Source: Gossypium raimondii (lineage: Eukaryota; Streptophyta; Magnoliopsida; Malvales; Malvaceae). Taken from it: DNA of 64,000 bases. The notes beneath the pieces are model-generated. The model did no database searches. It had not been told where the DNA came from and saw only the letters and a program-made list of their open reading frames with translations. The stretch spans positions 7,502,001 through 7,566,000 of the forward strand of contig NC_068569.1 of NCBI RefSeq assembly GCF_025698545.1. Direction: 5' to 3'. Below are positions 25,031-37,869 of the stretch, one piece after another; position 1 is the first letter of the stretch, and each line of letters opens with the position of its first letter. The translations under genes were made by a program, and so were the position numbers.

Positions 25031-25299
25031 AAACAAAAGTTTTTATATTGTCAATAAAATTTTTCCTAAACCCTAAACACAAAATTATTTAAAAAAACTA
25101 ACCCATAATTTAATTAATTTTCTTAAAAATCCTAATCCCTAATTTAATTAATTTATTTAAAATCTCAAAAACCTAATTTAATTAATTTTTTAAAAAAATC
25201 TTAAACCTACCAAAAACCTTAAATTATTTTAACAAAACCATAAAAACCCTAAACCAAAAAAACCCTAGGGACTAAACATGCAAAAAGCCCTAACCCTAG

Positions 25300-25541
25300 A
25301 AAAACATGGGTAAAACGCGTCCCTGGGAGAGCGATTTAGCCACGTCAGCAAAGCACGTCCACGTGAGCGCGTTTTGTGCTGACATGGCAAAATCGCTCCC
25401 CCAAGGACGCGTTTTTCTGAAATTTTCCCCAAAAACGCTTCTACATGGACGCATTTTGTTAAAATCGGTCCTTTTCGGTAAATAATAAAAAATTGACCTA
25501 TTTCCGTAAATAAAACTAAAAATGAAATGGTGATCAAATTT
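25300..25541 (-). repeat. Right terminal inverted repeat of the MULE
   Basis: Inverted match of 16458-16712. It includes GGCAAAATCGCTCCCCCAAG and TTGACCTATTTCCGTAAAT. Like the left TIR it has an internal palindrome (GCGATTT.GCCACGTCAGCA against TGCTGACATGGCAAAATCGC). Confidence 0.82.
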
Positions 25542-28500
25542 AGTACTAAAAAACCCAGACAGGCAGCCCACCAAGGTCTTGTCATTTGTTTGATTTTTGC
25601 TGGTGGCTTTCCTCAACTTGAGCAAATTAGTTTTAGAGTATAGGAAACATAAGCGGTGGAGAAACCCATAAATGCAATGCATGCAGTCCAAGTCCAAGGC
25701 AGGCAGTGTCTTTTTGCTTTCTGGATCACATGGCCTTTATCTATCTCTGCTAACATTCCAATTCAATCTCAGCCGTTCATTAACCGTCATTGGTTCGCTT
25801 ACTATTTCAAGTTCCAAACGTCCTTCTGAAGAAAACATCAGTTGTTCGACTCTTCGAGTCCGGTTTTTCATAAAAAAAAAATTTTTCTTCTAAAAATGCC
25901 CAATGCATGATAATTGATAGGAACTGTCCTATTGCTTTAATTATATATGTTACATCTCTATATCTGAACAATTGCGACAACCAATTCAAGCGGAAAAGAC
26001 AAATAGGTCCAACAAGTTGCAAAATTGGCAAACAAGTAAATTCTAGGATTTTTTTCCGATACCGTAATTCTTGGATTTAATAATTGGAAGGGACTAATAT
26101 TATAGGATACTAGAATCCGATGATGTAATTCATAAATAATTTTAAAATTAAACTTCATCTAATATAATAAACTAAACAAATTATGAATATGTAAAAATCT
26201 ATGAATAAAATGTTATACACATTATTTTGTATTCTGCACATGAAAAATAATGCAAATACAACATGACATACAATATCAATAAAATTCTAATCAATGTCAT
26301 TTGATGAAATAGTTTGTTTCTAAGCTTAATAAATTCAAATTTTTGAATATTAAATTTGAATTATCGAGTGTATCTGGTTGGGTGAAAAATTAGAAGGATG
26401 AAAGAAGGAAATAAATATTGAGTGTGCTTGATAGCAATGATAACAAGAGAGAAGTGTATGTTAGTTCAAAATGATACATTTTTCAAATGTTTAATAAATT
26501 TTCAACTCTACTCAAAAGTGGCGGAAAAGAAATTTATTTTTATTTCAAATTTTCATATTTCCTATTAAAATACTTTCCATCTTTTTACCAATCTTGGTAA
26601 GGAGGATGAAAAGAATAATAATAATTTTTTCAACCATTATTTAGTAGAGTTGAAAATGAATTGAAAAAAATAAAGCATTTGAAAAATGCATAATTTTGAA
26701 CTAATATCTCATTTTCTCCCATCTTCTCATTCTAATTTGGAAGAAAAGATTTTTATGCATTAGGATGGAAAATTAATCATCTCACTTATTTTATTTCCTC
26801 TCACTTTTCTTCCCTACGAAACACACTCAATATTTATCTTCTTTCCACTTTTTAATTCTCTCATTCCATCTCTTCACTTTTTGCATCCAACCAAACACAC
26901 CTTAAATCTTTCTATCATGATTCATGAATATTAAACTCGAATAATAAAAGAATAACACAAACTCAATATATAATTTTAGAATTAATTAAACCACCAGTCA
27001 AATTATAACTAATGAACTTATATTCAAGAAAATCATGATGAACTAATACATTATATTTAAAAATTATTTTATTCTAAATATTATACTAATATATCCAAAA
27101 TACCTATAAGAATTACGCATGTCAAAATATTCTACTAATTCACCATTAATTGAGACTCCTAACTAAAGTAAAACGTCTTTTAGAATAATTGTACAGTAAA
27201 TTAAACGTGCACATCTTTGGTCTCCATCGCCCTAACAACACACATAATAATAACATATTCAAGACGAAACGTGTAATTTTAGCAATATACTCAAATTCGA
27301 TAACTCTCAACAGGTGCTACATCGAGAGATCTCTATCGTTTCATCTGGTTAATATTTCATTAAATAAAATTAATTATTACTCATCACAATAGAAAAATTA
27401 TTACCATATCTAAACATCTCGAAGAAATGTACTCTAACATATCTTAGACACGTAGATGATGACAACAATAATGTCAAATTTTCAAACATACATAAATATA
27501 ACCAAAAAATTCCACGCCAACATGTATTCAAATAAAATACAATAACATTATTAATAAGTCCAACATTTAATTTAAAAATAAGAATAACATTAATGACGCA
27601 ATATAAACTGCACAAAATATAAAATATAAACAAAATATAACAATTCCTAAAAAAAGTTAAACTAGAAAGTTTAATAAAATTACTTACTGAATGAAGTCAA
27701 CCAAGAGCTTCACAAATTTAGGATGTTTTGAAATAACTTGAAAATTATTAATTTTATAAATGGTTCCATCATTTTATATTTACATATTACATGCTCAAGA
27801 AAATGTATTTAATATAAAAATAAAATGATATATATATTTTTAAATATGTATAATTAAGTTGTATAATTTTAATATTTATTTTTTTATACATAATCGAAAC
27901 ATTATAGACGAAAAAAAAATAGTCTGAAAAGCGGAGGGCAAATACGTGCAATCATGACGGAGCATTAATTTTTTTTATTACATATGATGGCGAACTTAGA
28001 TTGCTTTCGTCATGCCTGGAATCTGGACAGATATTGATTAGATGTCCCAGTAGTTGTATCCCCTATTGTATTCAGCACATTAAGATTGCCCGCTCTCCTT
28101 CATTATGGTCGTTTTTCTTTTCATTTTCAATTTACCCATCAGCGTGTTAGACTCTAAACTTATTGGCTACCTTTTTTGCTTTTACTCCTATTTTTATTGC
28201 CCTAACCCTTTATTTTCAACAATATACAAATATAAATCATTATTAGGTTAAGAAATTTCTGAATCATCTTGCCACCTCTATTATACTATATATAATCCCG
28301 AAAGGGTTGTTTTATCAATAATAATATTGTAGCAGCAAAATATTTATATAATATATGTCGGAATAACAAAATTTTGACGCTCCTAAGTGCAATATCCAAA
28401 CTTAAGGTTTCATTCTGCTGAAAAATATAGGGTCTTGGTTTCTGCAGTTATTTGATAGTGAATTCTAAGGTCCAATAAATTTTGGCGACTTATTTCTTTG

Positions 28501-31456
28501 CTTAAATTAGACTGCTTTGAAATAACAATAAAACTTGGGAGTGAAATAAAATTATGATTAGCTGATCAATTTTTTTTTATTAATTTTTGGATTGGGGTCA
28601 AATTCGTGGCAAGATAACTTTGTTTTAAGTTAAGATTGAAGCATGGTGATAAATCATTGTGTTAGGATTTGTGAGAGCAAAAATTCTCAACGTCAACAAA
28701 AATATTTTTATCAGACACAAAACTCTCATCACCTAAAAATCCAAATCACACCCATTCATTCAACCATCCTAAAATATATGTTTGTATGTACAAGATTGAG
28801 AGAGGATGGAAAATTGCTAGCAAGACTTTGATTAAAAGGGTAAACTTAAGCTTTGAGATTCTAAGTTTTAGATTTGAGTCTTACTTAATAAAAATTGTGT
28901 TAAATTAATTATTAAAATAATTATTTGGTTTAGTATTTGTGATTTATTTTTATGATAATTATTGATATGATTGTAAGTTATAACTTCAAAAAGTGGTGTA
29001 AGATATTAATACTTAATTGACAACTTCTTTATTATAAGAAAATATTATAATTTACTGAAGTATTTTAATAAATATGATTTTTACATTAATATATATAATT
29101 TTCAGTATCAAGTGTTGGGTGTAGTGGTAAGACATATTACACTGAAATTTAAATATTAGATACAGTATTATTAAGAAGAATAAATATAAATTGTAAAATA
29201 AATATGGAAAAGTAAAAATGTATATATAGTAAGTTATTACAGCTGTAAGGTAGACAGGGGACGTTATAAGAATTGAATGAAAGGAAACTGTCTCGAAAAA
29301 CATTAATTCAAACATGTCATTTCCTTTTCACATCAAAATAATGGAAAAAAAAAGCATTTGAAAATATTCTAAAAAGGAAAAAGTTCTAAATGTTGGAATG
29401 ATGATTAAAACTGGATATCAGTTTTAACAATGATGACATGAAACTTAAGCGTATATATATTTTTCTGATTTTATCAAAATGGGTAATTGGAACAATGATT
29501 AAATCAGCAAAAATGGGTAGTGGATAATCATCATCTCCCGCAGCCCGAGATTCCAAAACGGCAGACGAATAACTGTCAACTTACTAACCCCTTTTCGGAA
29601 AGTTTAATCGCCCTCTTCATCATCTCCAATCATGCCACCGCACCCCCCTTTCGATACTTTTCCAAATAATCTTCATTAAGAAAAAAAAAAGCACTTGAGT
29701 TCATACTCCTATTTAAAATAGTACGTAAAATAATAGTTTCATACAATTCTTTTTTCTTCAATTTGTGCTTTTAACCATCAAGTCTTGTAGATATTCAACC
29801 GGACAAAACCTTAGTCAATATTTTATATATTTGTGTAATGGATATAAATTAGATTATATCACCTCACTAAAACTAAAGTTATTTGCTCATATGTTGTACA
29901 TTCACACACGTTATATATATATATATATATATATGCTTTTATACATTTCAATGGCATAAATTTTATCTATTTTCTTTTGTTATTTTTAAAGTTTGTTTTG
30001 TTGCTTGTAGTTGCCTCTCTTCATAATATCGATCTTATTATTTGAATCCAAGTTTTCTTACTGAGAGTAAAATGTATTTTATATTGCATCAAATACTTGT
30101 GATATGCTTGGCTACAAATGTAATAACATGGAGAAAAAACTTATTAGTTAATACATATGTGTTAAAATAGTATAAATAAAGAAAAATAGTACAAACTTAA
30201 ACTTCAAATCGGAAGGATGAGTAAAACCCTTGTAAAAAATATACCTATCCAAAATAAGCAAAAAAAATCCTTCTTTTTGCCGTAAACAAATCATGTGAGT
30301 GATTAAAAATTACAAATTGTAATTAATTTATTACTAACTCATGCATTAAAACATGTAAAAAATACTCCTACTAAACGTAACATTATTGCTTAAATTCTTT
30401 CTATTTATTTATATATTTCTTTACCTCAGAAAAGACTGTCGTTCGAATGCAATGGAAGGATTAAAGATGTCAATTAACCTTAACCACGCCTAACTAAACA
30501 ACAGTGAAACCGAATAAGCTAAATGAAATGAATTTACATTTAAATTATTATCATCCCATTTAATTTTTAACTTCACAAATCAAACTAAGGGTTAATATTT
30601 AGTACCCTATATTATACCTATTTTTATTCTACAGACAACTTTAAAAATTACAATGTGTTTTTTTAAATATTTATTGAGGTGGAATTTCATTGTATTGAGG
30701 TTTTAAAATTCTAAAATGAATTTACTTGTTTAGGTAAAATATATTAGAGAATTTCATAGCTTGTGAGTAATTTCAAGAGGAATTTTAATAGCTTAAATTC
30801 CACCTAAATAGGTGCTTATTTAAAATTCCTCATAATTTTATTTGTTTTATATAATATAAAAACTTAAACTTCAAAATTATTTTATTTAAATATAATATAT
30901 ATTTAAAATTATTTCATTAAAATTATTACATATTGAATATCTTTTATATTGTTTATTTTAATATAATTATTCTTCTTTTATAATTAATTTTTTAATTTGT
31001 AAACTTTTTAACCTAATTTTTTCTACATCAATTATTTACTCAAATAAAGTAATTACAAATCCTAGTTTTAAATTGATGAATTCTAAAATGTTAGAATTTT
31101 AAAATTTTAAAAATTTTAAAATTCTTCGTCCAAATACACTTTATGAGACACTTGTTAAAATTTTAACTCTATTTGTTGAGTTTAAAATTCTAATAGTAAA
31201 AATTATTCATAAAATTAAATTAATATTTTATTTATTTATTTTTTATAACATCAATTAAAGACAGGTCTCACTTAAAAAAAACTTGAGTAAATAATTAATA
31301 ATTAAATTTAATCAATTTAAGTATATTTCTTCGATAAACTGACATACGGCTGGCCGACTTTAGCCATTTATGCGTGGAACATCATTACAGAAAGAAAGCA
31401 AAATAAAAGGAAAGGGCTAGTAGACCTCAACATAACAATATAGATATTTTTACCTA
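25542..31456. other. Gene-free AT-rich region
   Basis: No gene was recognised over nearly 6 kb. It contains a foldback MITE (26366-26903) and an AT microsatellite at about 29913-29933. The 26920-27660 and 28870-29320 stretches are extremely AT-rich. Short ORFs show no family resemblance. Confidence 0.55.
26366..26903. mobile_element. Foldback MITE, about 540 bp
   Basis: The two halves are imperfect reverse complements centred on ACCAATCTTGGT (26586-26597). The left end reads GAGTGTATCTGGTTGGGTG; the right end, reverse complemented, reads AAGGTGTGTTTGGTTGGATG. Inner matching pairs include AATAAATATTGAGTGTG with CACACTCAATATTTAT and TGATACATTTTTCAAATG with CATTTGAAAAATGCAT. The GGTGTGTTTGG-type terminus is common in plant MITEs. 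No clear TSD was seen. Confidence 0.65.
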
Positions 31457-31900
31457 ACTAACCTAAAAAATATACATATATATACAAGAATGACATAACT
31501 TTAAAAACAATTACGGGAATAATCTAAAATGAACAGTGGAGTGCAGTTTTGACACTCAAGTCAATCATTCCCCCATCATTGCCTGCTGATTGTTGGGGGG
31601 TTTAATAAATTTATTATTTTCGGTATTTTTTGGTGTGGGCACTATGGTGCCTGACACCCATGTTAGTAAAAAAAAATTATCTCGTGATTTTAGCGGCCGA
31701 CAACAGGAAAAAATAACCTTTTTCTATATATTTTTATGCCAACATTGTGGTGGTCAGCATCCATGGTAGTATTTTTTTTTTGTCGTGTTTCTAGTGGTCG
31801 GCACCAATAGGCTATATATACCAACTGTGGATGCACTTTGGGTTCTGATAAAACGGGAAGTGAGAAAAAAATTATGAATGTCGTGCTGAAGAGAAAAAAA
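31457..31900 (+). repeat. Left TIR of the second element
   Basis: Matches the reverse complement of 37870-38490: ACTTTAAAAACAAT, AAAATGAACAGT, AAGTCAATCATTC.CCCATCA, GGCTATATATACCAAC and ATGCACTTTGG occur in the same order. It shows several repeated GTCGGCC/GGTGTCGGC-like subunits, each followed by A or T runs. Confidence 0.75.
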
Positions 31901-31910
31901 AATTAGGGGA

Positions 31911-32669
31911 GTGTACCATCAATTGGAGATTTCTATTTTGTATTGGAAGTCATGCGTTAATGGAGTTAAATTTTATATTGTCACAAGCCGGTCCGTTAAC
32001 AAGAATTATTGTGCCGGTGCATCGAGATATGAAGGTGAGGGCAAATGTGTTGTCGTCAATCCAATTAGTCGAGGATGTTTCGTATGGGGGGAACATTGAC
32101 TCAATAGAACGGAAAGTTACGAAAGCTCCTTCGGAAGTGTTAGTGGCGCAAGAGTTCGATATGAAGCCTGCAGATTCAACTGTGGGGCCGACACCTTTGG
32201 GAATGGTGGGTTGTGCATTGGGCTTCAAGAAAAAGGGAGTGATGCAAAAACAGTCGGGACGAGTAAATGCTGCGAGTAAGGTACATTGCGAACACTTTGA
32301 TAGTGTTTTGAATTCTGACTTGTTGGCTTGGCAAGGTCGTAGTGGCCCTTTCAAAGTTCATGAGCAATGAGGGCAAGAGACTGCGGGAAATACGAAGCCA
32401 AGATGTGAGAATCAAGATGATTCAAGAGAGAACAAGTCAAAGTTGAGGCAAGTTAGAGCGGAGACTTCTTGCCAACAAGATGTACCAACGAGTGCAACGG
32501 TTCAAGTCAAGACGCGACGGAAGCCGAGGCAAAGGTTCCAAAGGAAGGGACAACCTGATTGCAAGGCAAGTCAGGAAGACGCCAAGGCTACAAGAGGGTT
32601 CAAAGGCGAATCAAGTCAGTGCCATTCGGAAGTCGCAACGAGGGCGTTGCGAGAATGGGTGGGGGAGAA
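31911..32669 (+). pseudogene. Internal 3' end of a truncated LTR retroelement
   Basis: An open frame at 31960-32370 (136 residues, starting MELNFILSQAGPLTR) and a basic, Gln/Arg-rich frame from 32443 precede a purine tract, GGTGGGGGAGAA, that ends exactly where the LTR begins (32670). That tract is the expected polypurine primer of a plus-strand LTR element. I recognise no protease, RT or integrase motif, and the protein family is unknown to me. The 5' part is absent: TIR sequence of the host element begins directly upstream, so the retroelement is truncated. Confidence 0.5.
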
Positions 32670-32711
32670 TGTCACGGGCCAAAGTGCAAAGCCCATGTCT
32701 GTTGCACAAGA

Positions 32712-35634
32712 TGTAACACCCCTTACCCGTATCCAACACCGGAATAGGGTACGAGGCATTACCAAAACACATACACTTGTAAACGTATTTAACCGAGTTA
32801 TAAAATTTCATCAAAATTAAAACTTTCAAAATAATTAACATGTTTCTATAACTTTTCACAATATATCCTCAAAATATTATAATCATAATAATTAGGGCCT
32901 GCGAGACCCGATACATACTCATGCAATTTAATGCTTCATTTCCATTTCATTCAATTCGCAATTTCTCATGCTCATAATTTAAATCATATCACTAGAAATT
33001 TCCATTTAATTCACGTACAATTCAATGACATCAAATTCAAAACTAATACGTATTTACCATTTAACTCAATGTTTATTGATTATACCATTCAATAACACAT
33101 TTATGAAATTCTCAATTTAGCAATGAAAATATCACTTTAGTTTGAATAACAACATCGTCCTGATATAAATACACTACCACTTATCCATTTACTTTAATTC
33201 TTTTGGGCCCATTTGTCACTTACCATCCTTAATCAAATTAGGGAACGGTCACGGAAAATTGAGTACTTCACTTTCACTTTGCCATAGTATAACTATGGTC
33301 TTACGTATGATCACTTATCACTTGTCCCTGATCAGATAAGTGTAGCCACCTATCACTTTGTTTCTTGAGTGTAGCCACTTATCACTTTGTTTCTTGATCA
33401 GATAAGTGTAGCCACTTATCACTTTGTCTCTTGATCAGATAAGTGTAGCTAAAGCTATCACTTATCACTTTGTCTCTTGATCAGATAAGTATAGCCGAAG
33501 CCATCACTTATCACTTTTCACTTGTCACTTGATCAGATAAGTGTAGCCGAAGCTATCACTTATCACTTTCCACTTGTCACTTGATCAGATAAGTGTAGCT
33601 AAAGCTACCACTTATCACTTTGTCACTTGATCAGAAGTACTCAAATCCGCGTTCAGCTCAATTTGATCATTTATTCATATATCAGGCTTACCAACATGTG
33701 TTAATTCATAAACCATTCATGGTATTATTTCATGCCAAATCATATACTGAATATACCATACACACATACTATGAAACTTTATTTTCACACATGAGCTTAA
33801 ACCATGACCAATAATGCACAAAAATAAGCATCATTCATATTTCATCGTTTATGAGTTATAATCAAACATATGACCATTTATACACGAATCATTCATATAT
33901 TTCCCAATTTTCCTCCTCCTCCTCTCCATTCCACATCCTTAATGTGTATAACACACTTAAACAACATTAACCATAATTTCAATATTCACTAACATGTATA
34001 TTCAAAGTTGTTTATCCGAGTCAGAGTCACTAAATTATTTTTATCCGGAGCTACAGAGCTCCAAATTAAGATCCGTTAATTTTGCCTGAAACTAGACTCA
34101 CATATCTTCATACCATAAAATTTTCATAATTTTTGGTTTAGCAAAATAGTACAGTTTATTCTTTAAAGTTTCCCCTGTTTCGCTGTCTGATAGTTCCGAC
34201 CACTCTTCACTAAAAATTAATTATCTCATTGTACAGAATTCGGATGATGTTTTAGCTTGTTTCTTCTAAAAATAGACTCATTAAGGATTCTAACCATATA
34301 AACTATAACTCATAATCATTTTTTTACAATTTTTAATGATTTTCCAAAGTCAGAACAGGGGAACCCGAATTCATTCTGACATTGTCTCACAAAATCTATT
34401 ATATCTCATGATTTACAATTCCATTGCTTACATCATTTCTTTTATAAGAAACTAGACTCAATAAGATTTAGTTTCATATTTTATTCATCCTCTAATTCAA
34501 TCTCTACAATTTTGGTGATTTTTCAAAGTTACACTACTGCTGCTGTCCAAAACTGCTTTAGTGCAAAATGTTGATTTCCATTTTGCCCCAAATTTCACAG
34601 TTTATACAATTCGGTCCTTTCTCAATTAACCCTCAATTAATCTAATTTTCTCAATTAGTACTTTACTAGACATTATAAGTTGTTACACAACTGTTGAAAT
34701 TCAGAATTTCCACATATAACTCTATCTTCAAACTCTTTTACTATTAGGTCCCAAACATTCACTTTCTATTCAATTCTTTCAATAAAATCAGCATATGAAC
34801 AATTTAAAGCTCTAATTTCATGCTAAATCATCATATACTTCCAGCACATATTCATATCAACTTTCAACTTCTTTCATAAAATCAAAACTAATGAATTTAA
34901 CAAGTGGGCCTAGTTGTAAAAGTCATAAAAATACAAAAATTTCAAGAAATAGTCAAGAATTGAACTTACTTGTAATAAAAATATGAAGAACCAGCTTGAA
35001 GAAGCCCTTCCATGGTGTTTTAGCTGATGAGAATTCAGAAAATGAAGAGAAATCTAGATAATTCCACTTGGGTCCTAACTTTATTAAGCAAATTTTGCAA
35101 TTTTCCAATTTTGCCCTTAATTCTCCTTACTTTCTTGCTGATTTCATGCCTCTGTTGTCCAGCCCAAATAGACCTTGGGTCTATTTGCTTTTAAGCCCTC
35201 TTCCTTTTATCATTTAAGCTATTTAATCATTTCCCAAAATTTTGCATTTGTTACAATTTAGTCCTTTTGTTCAATTAATTATCGAACTTTAAAATTTCTT
35301 AACGAAACTTTAATACTAACTTTTAACACTCCATAAATATTTATAAAATATTTATGGCTCAGTTTAAAATCCCGAGGTCTTGATACCTCATTTCGATTCT
35401 AATTATTTTAATATTTATTTCTAGTGCACTATTCACTATTTCAAAAATTTTCCTAACTTCATATTTAACTTATACTTACTAAATTAATAATATTTTCTAC
35501 CCATTTGTCGAATTTAGTGATCTCGAATCACCGTTCCGACACCTCTGAAAATTCAAGCCATTACATTTTTTTTTTCGTCGGATTTGTGGTCCCGAAACCA
35601 CTGTTCCGACTAAGCCTAAAATCGGGCTATTACA
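32712..35634 (-). mobile_element. Nested solo LTR, Gypsy-like, with CAAGA duplication
   Basis: On plus it starts TGTAACACCCCTTACCC and ends ATCGGGCTATTACA, 2,923 bp, flanked by CAAGA on both sides (32707-32711, 35635-35639). The orientation is minus: its reverse complement begins TGTAATAGCCCGATTTTAGG. About 65 bp in, a second LTR-like start appears (TGTAATGGCTTGAATTTTCA) whose following sequence matches the LTR fragment at 48142. The LTR therefore looks like a composite of two related LTR heads. A short minisatellite lies inside it. Confidence 0.85.
33296..33645. repeat. Minisatellite inside the nested solo LTR
   Basis: Seven occurrences of GATCAGA begin at 33330, 33396, 33433, 33479, 33531, 33583 and 33629, spaced 37-66 bp apart. 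Most read CTTGATCAGATAAGTGTAGC, and between them are CACTTATCACTTT variants. Unit length varies by insertion of AAAGCTATC-like pieces. DATCAGATAAG and CTTATCA are partly complementary, so the array can form short hairpins. Confidence 0.8.
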
Positions 35635-36229
35635 CAAGATGCGCCCCATGGAGGTCTATCGATTAGATGGGGAACATTTAGCCTACGAGAGCTGGCCCGA
35701 TTCAAAGAACTATTGGAGAAGCCTATTAGATTGAAGCCTGGTTGGCCCAATAATGAAGACATGACAACTTAGGCTAATATGGTAACTAATCTTAGAAGAT
35801 AGAGGAATCATATATTGTAAATATTAGATTAGATTTGATATGGCATATCTTGTAAATCCCTAAAATAAAGGGATATGGTTAATCTCGTCCGTCGATGTAA
35901 ATGTATCTTGACCGTCGCTTTTGGGGGAGCTCAACTATAAATAGAGAGCCTCCCCCTCATTTGTACTCATTCCATTGTATGTTGAATTCTTAAGAGTAAT
36001 AGAATTCTGAGAGTATTTACTCAAACACCTTGTGTGCATTCTTTTCTGTGGCTTTCTATTGTTCTTTGATTTAGCTTCTTTTGGCATAAATCGCTTCTGC
36101 TCTTCAATTTGGTGCCTTGGAGGAGTTCTTAAGGAATCATCACTTGAGTTAAGGCTGACTTAAGCGAGTTTGGACGAACGGATCGCCTAAGGCAGCACGG
36201 ATCGCAAGAGAAAACTCTAGCCCGTGACA

Positions 36230-36540
36230 ATTTACTATACTCCATGACCACAAGTCCATTAGCCGAGAGTCCCTGTTGAACCGATAAGTCTTCCAACGTT
36301 ATCGTGCACTCCCTACATGAAATATGGAATACGTGGGTCTTTGGGCGTCATCATTCCACAATGGCAGATATTAAATACTGCCTTAAGTAAAAAATCTCAA
36401 TGAATGTCACTGTACCAAACCCGGCGGCATTCAAGTGTGGTATAATCCTATGGTCGGGAAAATATCTTGGAGCATGGAGTCAAGGCCTCAAGACTCAGGA
36501 CCCAATACCTGTCCTGTACATATATCAAATTTCATAATTA
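36230..36540 (-). pseudogene. Plant mobile domain relic
   Basis: On the minus strand about 36230-36310 reads TITLEDLSVQQGLSANGLVV, the PMD core that follows the THTFH..GEC motif. The neighbouring minus-strand sequence (to about 36540) continues PMD-like residues in other frames (for example RPTYSIFHVG), so frameshifts separate the parts. This is cargo of the second TIR element and clearly inactive. Confidence 0.6.
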
Positions 36541-37869
36541 ATGAATAATTATTTTTTAAAGATACTAACTTCAAAAACATTTAAAAAAAATTATATTGTT
36601 TTATTTAAAATTGACTTGGACCACATTTATTGGCTCATTTATCATAAGTGTTGTGTGGTTGATAGCTCGAATAAGAGAACTCATTCTGATCGATTTCTGT
36701 ATAAATATCAATTAAATTATCAATCATCATACAAAATAACAACAAATAATTGAACAAATCATTCAAATGAACAACATGCTAAATTACCTTAAAACTTCAA
36801 TTTTAATACACGGAAAAAAATGCAAAAAAAAAAAAATCTGGTAAGTGGTTGGCCGATCGGTGGTAGTTGATGGTGGATGGGTGGGGGACCATTGGCGCAC
36901 GTGCGTGCGCACACACATATATAGTGGGGAAGAAAGAAAAAGAAAATGAGAAAGAAAGGGAAAAAAAGAAGTTGGATGAACAGTTTCGGGCCATTAGGTC
37001 AAATTAGCGTCAGGTGGCATTATTTAATATGGTTTTTCAATTAATAGATTTGTTTAGCATTATTTAATACGATTTTTCCGCTACTTGAATATTTGTTTAG
37101 TATTATAGTTCGTATTTATAAAAAATAACAACATTTTGTATATTATTAGTTTTTCAACCATTTTTATATTTTTAAAACATTATATCACAACTTCTTTTAT
37201 TATTCTCAATTTTATATCGGTTCTGCTACTGGTAAAATTTACGAACTTATAAACAATATTTTTTATAACTTAAAAACAACACCATCCGTTTTTATCATAC
37301 TAACATTTACATTAAAATTTACGCAAAATTTTATTTACCTCTACTATTGTCATTGTTTTACAAAATTTGCCTAACTAATTTCATAATTTATGAAAAATCT
37401 CTAGGTGCAATAATACTAACTAAATTTGGATTAATCAAACTACACAGTTTGCTAATATATTTTGAAAAGTATTTTTTTCAGCAAATTCATCTTCTGTTTG
37501 AATCAAGTCTACCGTTGCATTTAGTAATATTAGGTTCGACCGCCTTCTATCAAATACATATATGTTGCTTAATTTTATTATTAATTGTGTTGAAATCGCA
37601 ACGACTTCTATTATCTGAGCTTTTGACCAAACAACGCTAAGCTGATATTTAAATGGCTCCATCGGGAATCTTGTGCCCCAAGTTTCAAGTTCTCGTGATA
37701 CTACAAGGTTCGGCCAATAAAAACTGCCACCTACTCGTGTAAACTGTAACTGGCACCTTCACCCCTTAACATCATAACTTTTGTAGTTCTCGTGACAGCA
37801 TATAATTCAACTTCGTCAACGCATAACTACCAATATATAATAGAAATCTCTAGTTGATGTTACTCTCCA

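Larger units (their letters stand above)
16458..25541. mobile_element. Degenerate Mutator-like element (MULE) carrying a plant mobile domain gene
   Basis: Long inverted repeats at 16458-16712 and 25300-25541 bound about 9.1 kb. Inside are a PMD pseudogene on plus (17091-18976) and a MURA transposase pseudogene on minus (19285-24659), arranged tail to tail about 300 bp apart. The transposase is interrupted by a solo LTR (19754-22285), so the element was near 6.5 kb before that insertion. Subterminal direct repeats lie inside the right TIR. Both genes have stops and frameshifts, so the element is not autonomous now. The exact outer ends and a 9-bp target duplication could not be fixed. Confidence 0.85.
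32670..36229 (+). mobile_element. 3' LTR of the truncated retroelement, split by a solo LTR
   Basis: The LTR starts TGTCACGGGCC (32670) and ends GCCCGTGACA (36229), with short inverted termini. Without the nested insertion (32712-35634 plus a 5-bp duplication) it is about 632 bp. The distal part has a TATA-like CTATAAATAGAGAG at about 35935 and downstream sequence resembling an R/U5 region. The downstream base string ATTTA does not match the upstream one, as expected for a truncated element. Confidence 0.7.

Noticed and set aside
25060-25280. CCCTAAA-like strings suggesting an interstitial telomere repeat
   Set aside because: The units are few, degenerate and separated by T/A-rich DNA inside the MULE end. 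They do not form a tandem array.
30650-31200. Possible MITE from loosely mirrored TTTTAAAATTCTAA strings
   Set aside because: Low-complexity AT sequence gives such matches by chance. No clear termini or target duplication.
33296-33645. Regularly recurring GATCAGATAAG units suggesting a CRISPR-like array
   Set aside because: The spacing is irregular, the spacers are themselves repetitive, it lies inside a plant LTR, and no cas gene is near. It is a minisatellite.
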